Shown in pieces: positions 34,483 through 42,987 of a DNA stretch of 64,000 nucleotides (position 1 is its first letter; every line of letters begins with the position of its first letter). Position numbers and translations under genes: made by a program. Location: NCBI GenBank assembly GCA_964634815.1, contig CAZWMD010000014.1:1-64000 (forward strand), in the 5' to 3' direction. Below the pieces are notes generated by a model, which did not search any database, had not been told where the DNA came from, and saw only the letters and a list, made by a program, of their open reading frames with translations. The stretch comes from JALZVT01 sp964634815 (lineage in GTDB: Bacteria > Pseudomonadota > Gammaproteobacteria > Pseudomonadales > Azotimanducaceae).

Positions 34483-35700
34483 TCAGCCCTTCTCAAACAG
34501 TACTTCAAACAGCGCGTTTGTGGGGTAACCGTCTGCCAGTAAACCGTATTTGTGTTGCGCCTTTCGAACTGCGGCTGAGGTACCGGAACCTAGTACCCCG
34601 TCAGGCTTGCCGGCAGGGAAACCCAGTTCGTTCAAACGCTTTTGCAATGCTTCGATGCGTTTTCGGCTCAGTGCGATGTTTTCAACTTTTGGCATTATTC
34701 GCTGCAACGGGGCAGCGCCGGCAATGCGGTCAGCAAGTCGGCCGACACTCAAGGCGTAGAAATGTGAACGATTCCAGTTCAGTATGATTTTGTAATTGGG
34801 GTAGACCAGAAAGGCGGGGCCGGTATGACCTGCGGGCAGCAACAGTGCGGCGTCAATCGCCGCACTTTGCAAGGGTCGACCAAACGCATCCATAACCCCC
34901 TGTGAGCGCCAGTTTTCGAGACTTTGCCATTGATCACTGCCGCTGGTGGAATAGTCAAAGCCTTCCGGTAGCGTTACCTCCCGTCCCCAACGAAAGCCTC
35001 TCTCCCAGCCCAGTTGATTCAGATAGTTCGCGCCAGACGCAAGCGCGTCTGTCCGATTCATTAGATCGCGCCTGCCGTCAGCATCGCCGTCGATAGCTGC
35101 GGCCAGGAAGGTGCTTGGCATGAACTGCATGTGGCCAATAGCACCTGCCCAGGATCCGGTCAGCTGCTCTTTGGTCATGTCGCCGCCGTCGACAATTTTC
35201 AGTACGGCCAGCAGTTCCCCTTGGAAAAACTCGCTGCGCCGGGAATCGCAAGCCAGGGTCGCTAACGCCGATGGAATCGACAGGGTTCCAAAATAACCAC
35301 CAAAGTTGGTTTCAAGACCCCACAGCGCCAGCAGATAGTGTGCTGGCACGCCGCTCGTTTGCTCTAGGGTGCTCAGCCAGTCGCGGTGTGTAGTGAGCAA
35401 CTCCCGGCCGCGCTGGACGCGCTGATTGTTGACCCGGGTACTGAAGTACTCGGGAAAGGTTTTGGCGAATTCTGGCTGTGATCTGTCGCTCGCCAGCACC
35501 CGTTCAAGGGGTTTGATGTCACCCAGCAGGTCATCCACAACCGATGCTGTGATGCCCTGTGCCTGCGCCTCTTTTTGCAGTTGCTGCAAGCACGCCGCAA
35601 ATTGCTCGCTGTCTGTCTCAGCTCTCAAGCCCATAGAGAGAAATACAAAGACCAGCAGGGTCGGTAATTTCAACAAAATTAGTGAGGCAATTTTGCGCAT
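34483..35700 (-). CDS. Lytic murein transglycosylase, MltB family, with peptidoglycan-binding domain
   Basis: 405 residues. Signal peptide KIASLILLKLPTLLVFVFLSMGLRA ends near residue 28. The SLT_2 catalytic domain (about 30-320) has the catalytic Glu130 in GLETNFGG, then AIGHMQFMPSTF and ASGANYLNQLGWERGFRWG. A PG_binding_1 domain occupies the last 60 residues (LQKRLNELGFPAGKPDGVLG). It cleaves murein glycan strands to anhydromuropeptides in the periplasm. No lipobox is seen, so it is soluble, unlike classic MltB. Confidence 0.95.
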   Translation of the reverse strand: MRKIASLILLKLPTLLVFVFLSMGLRAETDSEQFAACLQQLQKEAQAQGITASVVDDLLGDIKPLERVLASDRSQPEFAKTFPEYFSTRVNNQRVQRGRELLTTHRDWLSTLEQTSGVPAHYLLALWGLETNFGGYFGTLSIPSALATLACDSRRSEFFQGELLAVLKIVDGGDMTKEQLTGSWAGAIGHMQFMPSTFLAAAIDGDADGRRDLMNRTDALASGANYLNQLGWERGFRWGREVTLPEGFDYSTSGSDQWQSLENWRSQGVMDAFGRPLQSAAIDAALLLPAGHTGPAFLVYPNYKIILNWNRSHFYALSVGRLADRIAGAAPLQRIMPKVENIALSRKRIEALQKRLNELGFPAGKPDGVLGSGTSAAVRKAQHKYGLLADGYPTNALFEVLFEKG

Positions 35701-35804
35701 GACGGGTCAGGTTCCTCCTGGGTCCGGGGCGGATTGTTTGTCGCTGGGATCAACCGCGTTTGGGAGGAGACTATGGCGCAAAGGCCCGTCATATCCTATG
35801 GTTT

Positions 35805-36104
35805 TTAACTCCGATGCTGGCGGCTGAGACTGTCCGTTACCCCGGCATACAAAAGCAATAAAGCGGCTTTTGCACGGGTAAGCAGCGACATCCCTGAGGT
35901 GGCTTCCCAGCGCAGGAGATAGGGCCGGGTTCTGGAAGAACGGTGTAGTTGCGCTCGGAAGCGACTCGATACGCCTGCAAACAGAATGGCGGCAAGCGCT
36001 AAAAAGAGTACGCCGGGGATGATCGGGATCAACAGCCCCAACAGGCCGATAAACAGCGCGCCGACCGCGGCAACAGTTAAGAGCGTACGTTTTAGGAGAG
36101 GCAT
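35805..36104 (-). CDS. DUF454 (YbaN-like) inner-membrane protein
   Basis: 99 residues. Two adjacent hydrophobic segments (LLTVAAVGALFIGLLGLL and PGVLFLALAAILFA) are separated by IPIIPG, the place of the family's PLLPTTPF-type turn. This is followed by an Arg-rich cytoplasmic part and a last amphipathic helix. The family is small and has no known role. The Ser/Arg end (RSSRTRPYLLRW) is variable. It stands alone. Confidence 0.7.
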   Translation of the reverse strand: MPLLKRTLLTVAAVGALFIGLLGLLIPIIPGVLFLALAAILFAGVSSRFRAQLHRSSRTRPYLLRWEATSGMSLLTRAKAALLLLYAGVTDSLSRQHRS

Positions 36105-36539
36105 GGGTTATCCCTTGCAAACGGTGTTGCCAAGGGTGATGCAGTATTTGTGCCGGCCATATCGGCACTCTAAGCCATTGATATTAGAAGATAAAAAAAA
36201 CGAGCTTTGGCGCATTTGGTGAGTTTCGCCAGTCGTTTTGGCCAAGGATTGGCGGAATCTGATTGTCGCTTCAAGACCTTCAGATTGGCAGAAATGCCTT
36301 CTGAAAAGCGCTCTCAGGCGTCAGAAGATTCCCGAAGGTTTTTCATAACCATCTGATTTATATGAATAAATATTCCTTAAGAAAAGTTTTATGAAAACAG
36401 CAGCAATTCTTCAGGCCTGATCGGCCCGCAAGTCGGAGGATGCCTGCCATCGATGCTTCTGAGTATCAGGCATCAGGTTCGCCGACAGTTCGCTGCGGTT
36501 CAACAATCAATCCGGATCTCCGGTCTTAAGGAATTAGCG
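36105..36539. promoter_or_regulatory. Intergenic region between divergent DUF454 and UrcA-like genes
   Basis: 435 bp without a gene. It is AT-rich near 36355-36410. An inverted repeat GATGCCTG (36439-36446) / CAGGCATC (36467-36474) with a 20-nt spacer lies in the likely 5' leader of the UrcA-like gene and could fold as a leader hairpin. No promoter boxes were assigned with confidence, and no small gene is visible. Confidence 0.35.
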
Positions 36540-36878
36540 ATGAATACATTCTCACGTAACCTGTCCCTTTCTCTGGCGCTGTTGGGTGGCGCTGCCATGG
36601 CTCCCCAGGTACTGGCCGATGATGGCTACGCGCTGGCCTTTGAGCCCTCAGCGGCGCGTAGCTCAGTGCAGATGGAAACCCTGCATGCGAACATTCTTGA
36701 GGTGGCGAAAGACTACTGCCCAACCTATCAGGAGGCGCGCTCTTTTAGAGTGGTTAATGCCTGTGTACGTGAAGTCGCTGGAGATCTGGTGTCCAAAGTA
36801 GGACAGCCTGAATTCACAGCCTATGTTGAGCGGCTCTCCGGGGCGGCTAACGCCAGACTTATTGCCGCAAATAACTAG
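36540..36878 (+). CDS. UrcA-like small secreted protein
   Basis: 112 residues from ATG 36540, preceded by TAAGGA. In-frame codons extend upstream but lack a ribosome site. The signal peptide is LSLSLALLGGAAMAPQVLA (to about residue 25). The mature part has a Cys pair 21 residues apart (DYCPTYQ and NACVREV) inside two helices, the pattern of the UrcA family. The function is unknown. A hairpin with a T-rich tail follows 40 bp later. Confidence 0.75.
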   Translation: MNTFSRNLSLSLALLGGAAMAPQVLADDGYALAFEPSAARSSVQMETLHANILEVAKDYCPTYQEARSFRVVNACVREVAGDLVSKVGQPEFTAYVERLSGAANARLIAANN

Positions 36879-36919
36879 TCGGATACAAAGTCTGACCCCT
36901 GGTAGTCAGGGGGCGCTAA

Positions 36920-36958
36920 CTCGTCATTCTGGCAGGTCCCCCGGAATGACGAGGTTTT
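36920..36958 (+). terminator. Probable Rho-independent terminator after the UrcA-like gene
   Basis: A perfect 10-bp inverted repeat CTCGTCATTC (36920-36929) / GAATGACGAG (36944-36953) with a 14-nt loop is followed by GTTTTG. The T-run is short, so efficiency may be moderate. Confidence 0.55.
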
Positions 36959-37110
36959 GTGTGTCCACATTCTGGGGGTGACTTTGCAGTGGCACTGTGT
37001 GAACTGTGTCCGTTGTTTTTGTGAACTGGTCGAAGAAGGCCCCGGAGGGGTCTCGTAAAATGAGCGCGTACCTGCAGACGCGGGTAATCGCCATTTGATA
37101 AGGACCGCTC

Positions 37111-37842
37111 ATGTCACCAGTACGCTCTTTGTTGGGGCTCAATGCCCTGTTGTTTGTGGTTGTGTTCTCCGCCACGTTCTATTCCCAATCCTCTGAGGCC
37201 AATATGGTTCTCAGCAATGCCATTGTGCACTTTGAATCTGGAGACTCCGCTCGCCAGGATGTCGAAATCACTAATGCGGGTGCTGAGCCTTTGTACGTCC
37301 AGATCGAACCCCATGTGGTACTAAACCCGGGGACCGAAGACGAAGAGCGGGTTTTGATTAAGAATCCTCGAGAACATGGTTTGCTGGTTACCCCGAGTCG
37401 GATGGTTTTGGCCCCCGGCACAACCAAATCAATGCGCATTGTTAAGCTTCCTCTGGCTGATGATCCTGGTCAGGAAAAAGAGCGTATTTACCGAATCTCT
37501 GCCCGGCCGGTGGTTGGTGATGTTAGCAGTGCGCAAAGTGGCGTTAAGGTTTTGATTGGTTATGAGGTCCTGGCCATTGTCTATCCGGCAAAGCCCTCGC
37601 CAAATCTGGTGGTCGAGCGCGATGGTTTGAAACTCACTGCTGAAAATCTGGGCAATACCAATGTGTTGCTGCAGGAAGGCTTTCAATGTGAAACGCCGGA
37701 TCAGCCCCTGGAAGAGTGCACCTCGATTCGTGGCAAACGAATGTATCCGGGTTTGAAGTGGAGTCTGGACCTCGAGCATGACTTGCCCGTGCGCTACTTT
37801 CAGAGTGTGGGTACTCGAAATTATGTTGAGACCTATGACTAG
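37111..37842 (+). CDS. Pilus assembly periplasmic chaperone (PapD-like)
   Basis: 243 residues, with AAGGA six bases before the ATG. Signal peptide LLGLNALLFVVVFSATFYSQSSEA ends near residue 30. The two-domain immunoglobulin-like chaperone is seen in NAIVHFESGDSARQDVEITNAG, LLVTPSRMVLAPGTTKSMRIVKLP (strand G1 region) and IYRISARPVVG. It would bind pilin subunits in the periplasm and hand them to the usher. It lies 28 bp upstream of the usher gene. The Cys pair ECTS/QCETPD in the second domain is unusual for classical PapD. Confidence 0.88.
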   Translation: MSPVRSLLGLNALLFVVVFSATFYSQSSEANMVLSNAIVHFESGDSARQDVEITNAGAEPLYVQIEPHVVLNPGTEDEERVLIKNPREHGLLVTPSRMVLAPGTTKSMRIVKLPLADDPGQEKERIYRISARPVVGDVSSAQSGVKVLIGYEVLAIVYPAKPSPNLVVERDGLKLTAENLGNTNVLLQEGFQCETPDQPLEECTSIRGKRMYPGLKWSLDLEHDLPVRYFQSVGTRNYVETYD

Positions 37843-37870
37843 CAGTTAGCCGATCCGCAGTTTCGCAGCC

Positions 37871-40747
37871 ATGTCGCTCAGCCTGAACCTGTCACGCCGC
37901 GATGCCTGGAGTCGGGTGTTGCAGTACGTGGCCGTGTGGCTGCTGTTTTGGTTATTGTTGGGGCTCGCTGGATCTCTTGGGATTTTGTCGAGCCACAGTA
38001 CCCGGATTGACAGCATACCGATGCCGCCATTCCTGCTCGATGAGCAGCCCGCCCTGGTGGATGAACCTTTGGTAGTGCGAGGCAGAATCAAACGGTCGCA
38101 TACAGATAACATAGGACTTGCGCGATCTGGCCCAGAGGCGACAGACCCGTCCGCCAACTCATCAACCGACCCATCTACCGACCCATCTACCTTTGTCGCG
38201 AGAGTCACTGGAGCGGCTCAATCTCAAACTACTGCAGCGTTTGCGTCAGATGCAGGATTTTTTGCGCAAGCGCCAGCAGGCTTTGCGGATTTGCTTGGCG
38301 TGCAAAATACTCAGGCGGATATCTATTTTCAGGATCGACTGCTGATTAGCAGTTTCATTGAGTATGATCTCGAACAGGTTTGGCTGTTGGCCCCTGAAGA
38401 GGTGGTTGATGCTATTCCAACTCTGAAGAATCCGCAGAAAATACTGGCCGCCCTGACTGGCCCGTTAGATAACAACTCACATCTGCTATGTAACCGCCGG
38501 GTAAGAGAAAACTGTGGTGAGCTTGATCCGGAAATTGCTGGAATCATCTTTGATGAGGGGAAATTTCGGGTAAGCCTGTTCATCAATCAATCTGAGTTGG
38601 CGGTCCAATATTTCGCCGGAGAACGATACTTACCTGCTCCTTCGGCGGGTTGGGGGACCTTGCATAACTTGCGGTTCGGGGCGACAGGCCAGCAGGGAAC
38701 CAACAGCTTTAACCTCAATGGTGAGAGTTTTGTCTCCAAGGATGGAGGCCGCGCGCGTGTTCGCTACGGACTGACAAATAACGGCGGGGTCCTGCAGGAA
38801 GCCTCCTGGCAATGGGACGATCGCGATCGCGAGTTTGAAGCGGGTGTGTTTCGCGGAGTTCGAGGCAACTCTCTATTTGTAAATGACAAACGAATTCTTG
38901 GCCTGCGCCTGGGTTCCTCAACCAAAACGCGCACCGACCTGAGCAACGCTCTGGCCACCCCGATTTTTGTGTTCCTTGAGCGTCGTTCCAGAGTAGACAT
39001 AATTCGCGAAGGGGAGCTTTTAGCATCGAGCTTCTATGATGCGGGTAACCATCAGCTGGATACAACGCGTTTACCAGATGGTGCTTATGACATCACGGTG
39101 CGTACGTTGACTGCAGATGGCCGGACTGAGGAGCAGCAACATTTCTTCGTACGCAACTCCCTGCTTCCCCCTGTTGGTGAAAAACGCTATTACCTTGAGG
39201 GTGGGGCCTTTACTGACGATTTCAATGCGAATGTTCCCCGAACGAGTGGTGGTGGCTGGTTACGCGGTGGACTAACTAGTCGTGTGGGGGAGAACTTTGC
39301 GCTGGAAGGTGAGCTGCTTCTGTCTAACCAACTGAATCTGGTGCAGACCGGCGCATTTCTGCTGGGGCGAGGCTGGCAGGTGCATGCCGGAGTGTTGGCA
39401 AGCGACCGGGGAGATAAGGGTTATTCTCTTCGTGGTCAATTGCAACGCAAAAACTGGTCGCTGGTAGTCAATGCGCAACACCTGGACTCGAAGACGGATG
39501 AACTGATCAATGATCGTTTTGATTCCTCTCTCACCTCAAACATGGAATTTGAGGTATCTAATGATCTGGATTCGCTCGATCCGGATGTTCTCGACCGCAG
39601 ACAGCTTACCGAGCGCGAGATTGTAGGGGGCAGTTATACCCAGGCGAGTGCAAGCCTTGGTTTTCCCGTCGAGATTCCGCTATGGGGTGGCCGAAGTTCG
39701 AAAGGCCGCGTGCTTATCCGGGCACAATACAGTCAACGAAACAACACTTTGGGAGAGACCAGCATTGGGCTGAATTACGCCGCGCCCTTGTTTCGTCGAA
39801 ATGGGCTTTCGGCTGGCTGGACGTTTCAGAGCTTGTATTCCGATAGCCGATCGCTTGTCCAATTGGGAGTAGATATTCGTTGGCGCAACGGTCAGCAAAC
39901 GTCTGTACTTCGACCCAACCTGGTGGCGAGTCGCAGCAAAGACCCATTTACGGACGTGTATAGCGCCTTGGAGTTTGATCCCAGTATCAACGCGTCGTGG
40001 AGCCGCTCGCACCGATCTGATCTGTTCGGCAACCTGAGTGAACAGCTGTCTGTTTCGCACCAAAGCGGGTCCTCCGTGTTGGGAGGACGGTTAGCGTCTG
40101 AGTCAAGTTATGGGTTTAGTGAATTGAATTTGGCCTACACCGAGGGTCCTCGATCAGGACTGCAATACTCCGCCAACAGCCGCTTTAGCCTGGTTTCCAA
40201 GGGGGCTGAAACGGCGTTGGGTGGCGGTAACAACCAGCTTGCAGCGGTTGTTGTTGAGATCGACGGCGACATACCTGATGCCGACTTTAAAATCCTTATT
40301 GACAATAGAGTGGTGGGTTATGCCAGTACCAATCGCCGCGGCGTAGTTTCCCTGCGGCCCTATGCAACCTATGAGGTACGAGTATCGCCTGATGGTGATG
40401 CGATCCTTGGTTATGACGAAAACCGCTACGAAGTCACCCTGTATCCAGGCAACGTGCATCGTTTGGTGTTCGCGGCGAGGGAGGTGCGAGTACTCATCTC
40501 CCAGGCGGTGGATGAAGAAGGTTCACCTATTGCCCACGCCAAGTTCCTAAACGTTGATGGCTATGGCGCGACGGATCTTGAAGGTTGGTTTCAGGTGGAA
40601 GTCAGTCACTCGGACGATCTGCAGCTGAGCAGATCCGACGGTAGTTTCTGTGTGATCTCGCCGCCTCCGCCTGAACCGGATGAGGAGGGGCTAACTGTTT
40701 TGGATGCCCTGGTTTGTCGGACTATTCCGGCACCACCGTCAGAGTAA
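37871..40747 (+). CDS. Outer-membrane usher, TcfC/CooC-like (alternative chaperone-usher pathway)
   Basis: 958 residues. It opens with a long hydrophobic helix (WLLFWLLLGLAGSLGIL, about residues 25-42) after a basic N-terminus, more like a signal anchor than a short signal. A low-complexity STDPSTDPSTF linker follows (about 98-108; 12-bp DNA repeat 38166-38189). The body has the TcfC-like segment ERRSRVDIIREGELLASSFYDAGNHQLDTTRLPDGAYDITVR, split over residues 368-410, then barrel-type strands, and a C-terminal carboxypeptidase-regulatory-like plug (DGDIPDADFKILIDNRVVG). It should export the pilins. Its 3' end overlaps the convergent pilin gene by 26 bp. Confidence 0.88.
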   Translation: MSLSLNLSRRDAWSRVLQYVAVWLLFWLLLGLAGSLGILSSHSTRIDSIPMPPFLLDEQPALVDEPLVVRGRIKRSHTDNIGLARSGPEATDPSANSSTDPSTDPSTFVARVTGAAQSQTTAAFASDAGFFAQAPAGFADLLGVQNTQADIYFQDRLLISSFIEYDLEQVWLLAPEEVVDAIPTLKNPQKILAALTGPLDNNSHLLCNRRVRENCGELDPEIAGIIFDEGKFRVSLFINQSELAVQYFAGERYLPAPSAGWGTLHNLRFGATGQQGTNSFNLNGESFVSKDGGRARVRYGLTNNGGVLQEASWQWDDRDREFEAGVFRGVRGNSLFVNDKRILGLRLGSSTKTRTDLSNALATPIFVFLERRSRVDIIREGELLASSFYDAGNHQLDTTRLPDGAYDITVRTLTADGRTEEQQHFFVRNSLLPPVGEKRYYLEGGAFTDDFNANVPRTSGGGWLRGGLTSRVGENFALEGELLLSNQLNLVQTGAFLLGRGWQVHAGVLASDRGDKGYSLRGQLQRKNWSLVVNAQHLDSKTDELINDRFDSSLTSNMEFEVSNDLDSLDPDVLDRRQLTEREIVGGSYTQASASLGFPVEIPLWGGRSSKGRVLIRAQYSQRNNTLGETSIGLNYAAPLFRRNGLSAGWTFQSLYSDSRSLVQLGVDIRWRNGQQTSVLRPNLVASRSKDPFTDVYSALEFDPSINASWSRSHRSDLFGNLSEQLSVSHQSGSSVLGGRLASESSYGFSELNLAYTEGPRSGLQYSANSRFSLVSKGAETALGGGNNQLAAVVVEIDGDIPDADFKILIDNRVVGYASTNRRGVVSLRPYATYEVRVSPDGDAILGYDENRYEVTLYPGNVHRLVFAAREVRVLISQAVDEEGSPIAHAKFLNVDGYGATDLEGWFQVEVSHSDDLQLSRSDGSFCVISPPPPEPDEEGLTVLDALVCRTIPAPPSE

Positions 40748-41243
40748 GTGTGCCGCTGTAGCGTCCGGGCATGGCCGTCTGAATGTCGTCGCCCTCAACA
40801 ATCACTCTAATGCGCCCAGTGGGGTTACAGCGGCCATTTCCATTGGTATTGCTGGCGCGGAGATTGGTGAGCGGTACCCCGGCGATGAGTGGTTCGCCAC
40901 GATTGTTACCGCGGTCTGTGATACGAACGCTGTAGTCCAGAGTGTGTACACCGTTGCCTGAGTCGACGAGCGAAAACGCACCGCTGGAGCCATTGCCAAA
41001 ACCCAGCAGAGAATAACGCCCCCGGGAAGACAATGTAACGCACAGATCGCTGCTCACCTCCAGAGTACCGCTGCTAGGCGGCACTGCACCAAACTGCACA
41101 TTCTCCAGATCCCTGATGAGTATTTCTTCAGCGACACTCGCAGGGGTAACAGCGATTAAACCTCCTGAGCACAGGAGGGTGAGCAAGCTGGCTACAGGGC
41201 GCTTCAGGAGTGATCGAAAGGGAGGGGGGATGTGCCGGTGCAT
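40722..41243 (-). CDS. Pilin-like subunit without N-terminal donor strand (candidate tip)
   Basis: 173 residues. Signal peptide PVASLLTLLCSGGLIAVTPASVA ends near residue 38. The fold matches its two upstream neighbours: a beta domain with two Cys (DLCVTLSSRG, GRCNPTG), a LDYSVRITDR strand, and the shared end GRYSGTLTLTVVPE. The mature protein starts almost directly at the first core strand (EEILIRDLENVQFG). The other two have about 18 extra residues with an alternating hydrophobic pattern there. A subunit lacking that extension would sit at the tip. This is inference. Confidence 0.8.
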   Translation of the reverse strand: MHRHIPPPFRSLLKRPVASLLTLLCSGGLIAVTPASVAEEILIRDLENVQFGAVPPSSGTLEVSSDLCVTLSSRGRYSLLGFGNGSSGAFSLVDSGNGVHTLDYSVRITDRGNNRGEPLIAGVPLTNLRASNTNGNGRCNPTGRIRVIVEGDDIQTAMPGRYSGTLTLTVVPE

Positions 41244-41283
41244 GAGTGAGAGCCTAACCGGAAGCGTAATGGGTTGGTAGGTG

Positions 41284-41904
41284 CTATTCGGGCAGGAGCA
41301 GAAGAGTTAAGGTGCCGCTGTAACTTCCGGTGCCGCCAAGCAGCTCGGATTCTGGCACTTCGATAGAAATGTTTGCGTTATTGGCGACGCAACCGAAGAA
41401 GAAATTGAAGATCCGGGGAAAACTTGTGCCGGTCTGACCTGTGAGTGTCACCCCTCCAACCATGGGTACTCTATCGGGCCCCGCGTTTGGGACATCATTG
41501 AAGAATGTATTGTACTTAATGCGGCTGGCGCCGTTTGAGAGGGTAAACGCGGAGGGGTCGCCTGGCTCACCGTCACCACTGGCGCGAATTCTGTAACCAC
41601 CGCCAAAGTAGTTGCCGCCTACGCAGATATTATCGTTTGCAGTCAACGAGCCTGCACCGCTCCAGGTGCCAAGGTTGAAATCTTCCAGACCGGAGATGCG
41701 GGTGCGGAAACCTATTACAAGATCAACATCCACGCTGCCGGTGGACGAGGTATTTCCTGGGGCGCCTTGAGTTGCGGCGAGTGCGGTGGGTTGAGCTGCA
41801 ATAAGGAGGCAGGCTAGAAGACAGGCGCGGCCGAGACGTGCGGATGTTCGTATAGCGAGGGTGGTCCCACGGGCAATTTCACTTTGCAGGTCCTTGCTAG
41901 ACAT
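41284..41904 (-). CDS. Pilin-like subunit (second)
   Basis: 206 residues. Signal segment GRACLLACLLIAAQPTALA, mature start AATQGAPGNTS. The core includes NICVGGNYFGGGYRIRASG, the strand RIKYNTFFND and end YSGTLTLLLLPE, sharing the two-Cys layout with the other two subunits. The N-terminal GSVDVDLVI strand could serve as a donor strand for the preceding subunit. It is the middle gene of the three-pilin minus-strand group, 40 bp from the tip candidate. Confidence 0.85.
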   Translation of the reverse strand: MSSKDLQSEIARGTTLAIRTSARLGRACLLACLLIAAQPTALAATQGAPGNTSSTGSVDVDLVIGFRTRISGLEDFNLGTWSGAGSLTANDNICVGGNYFGGGYRIRASGDGEPGDPSAFTLSNGASRIKYNTFFNDVPNAGPDRVPMVGGVTLTGQTGTSFPRIFNFFFGCVANNANISIEVPESELLGGTGSYSGTLTLLLLPE

Positions 41905-42060
41905 ATCCTGGTCTGACTAAAAGTTTGGGCAGTAGCGCGTGAGCTACGAAAAGTCGAGACTTGCGGAGCCTATGGAATAACCCGGCACGCCTACTGGCGA
42001 CCGGGCATTCCTCTAGCTCTACGGACTAGCCGTATCCCGAAGGTGGCTTACTCTTGAGTG

Positions 42061-42627
42061 TTACTCAGGAGCAACCGACAGAGTCAACGTGCCGGAATAC
42101 GATGCTGCAGGCAGAGCTGCCAGATCGCCCTGAGCCACTGTAACGCTGATCGTTGCCGTATTAAGGGGGCCAGCAGCTGGATCTGGATCTGGATTTGCAC
42201 AGGTTTCAGATGCGGGGTCGCCGGCTGTCCCACTGACCGCCGTACCGGAGGTCAGATCGGTTGATGTAGCCGCGCCGACTTCCTGAAAGGACACGGTGTA
42301 TTCAACGGTGTTGGTTCCGCCATCGGACAGTTCGAAAGCATTAGCGGCGCCGCTGCCCTCAGCAGTGATCTGGTAAAGACCGGTTCCACTGCGGTAGATG
42401 CAAGCGTCAGAGCTGCCGGTCAGGTCCGCGCCCACAAAATCACCCAGCGTGATGTCGGTGAGGTTTGAAATACGAACTTCGTCGAGAACGTTCAACGTAA
42501 TGTCCAGAGTACCCTCAGAGGTTGCGCCGGTGGTGCCCTGGGTTGCCGCAAAGCCGTTGGCTGCGATCATGACTGCGATGCCGCCGGCGACAAGGCCTTT
42601 GGCTGCTTTGGTAAATGAAAAGCTCAT
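42061..42627 (-). CDS. Pilin-like subunit (likely major)
   Basis: 188 residues. Signal segment GLVAGGIAVMIAANGFA, mature start AATQGTTGATS, N-terminal strand GTLDITLNV, core DACIYRSGTGLYQITAEGSG, strand VEYTVSFQEVG and end YSGTLTLSVAPE. It is the first and most acidic of the three paralogues. TTGGAG lies about nine bases before the ATG on the minus strand. A 360-bp upstream region holds the probable promoter, so it is the likely main structural subunit. Confidence 0.85.
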   Translation of the reverse strand: MSFSFTKAAKGLVAGGIAVMIAANGFAATQGTTGATSEGTLDITLNVLDEVRISNLTDITLGDFVGADLTGSSDACIYRSGTGLYQITAEGSGAANAFELSDGGTNTVEYTVSFQEVGAATSTDLTSGTAVSGTAGDPASETCANPDPDPAAGPLNTATISVTVAQGDLAALPAASYSGTLTLSVAPE

Positions 42628-42987
42628 TTGTTACTACTCCAATAAAGCTAGTTAGCGTCAACGTTTCACGGTTGACGTTATGTTTTGCTGCCTTTCCGTT
42701 GGCGAACGAGTTATCAATCCCTCGGATAGCGCTAATTTAGGTCAAATTTCTGACAGATAGAGTGATCTGGTATGCAGTTCTTTAGCCTCAGTCAAATATT
42801 TGGCGCGATGATGCAGTTCTCAAAACAGGTGTTAAAGAAATCATCAAGGGTTACTAGCCGCGGCCACGTTCAGGAAACGTCTAGTTTCAGTTCAGAGGTT
42901 GTTCACTGTTGTCTGACTAAAGTGCTACCCATGTTCGGTTCTGCAGGTCCGCAGACAAGTCCCATTTAGGGTGAAAGGAGAAAGAAC
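42628..42987. promoter_or_regulatory. Control region between pilin and secreted-protein genes
   Basis: 360 bp, AT-rich. An inverted repeat CGTCAAC (42656-42662) / GTTGACG (42671-42677) with an 8-bp spacer lies just upstream of the pilin ribosome site and is a candidate operator. The other end carries a strong AAAGGAG before the plus-strand gene at 42988. No gene or terminator is seen between. Confidence 0.4.
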
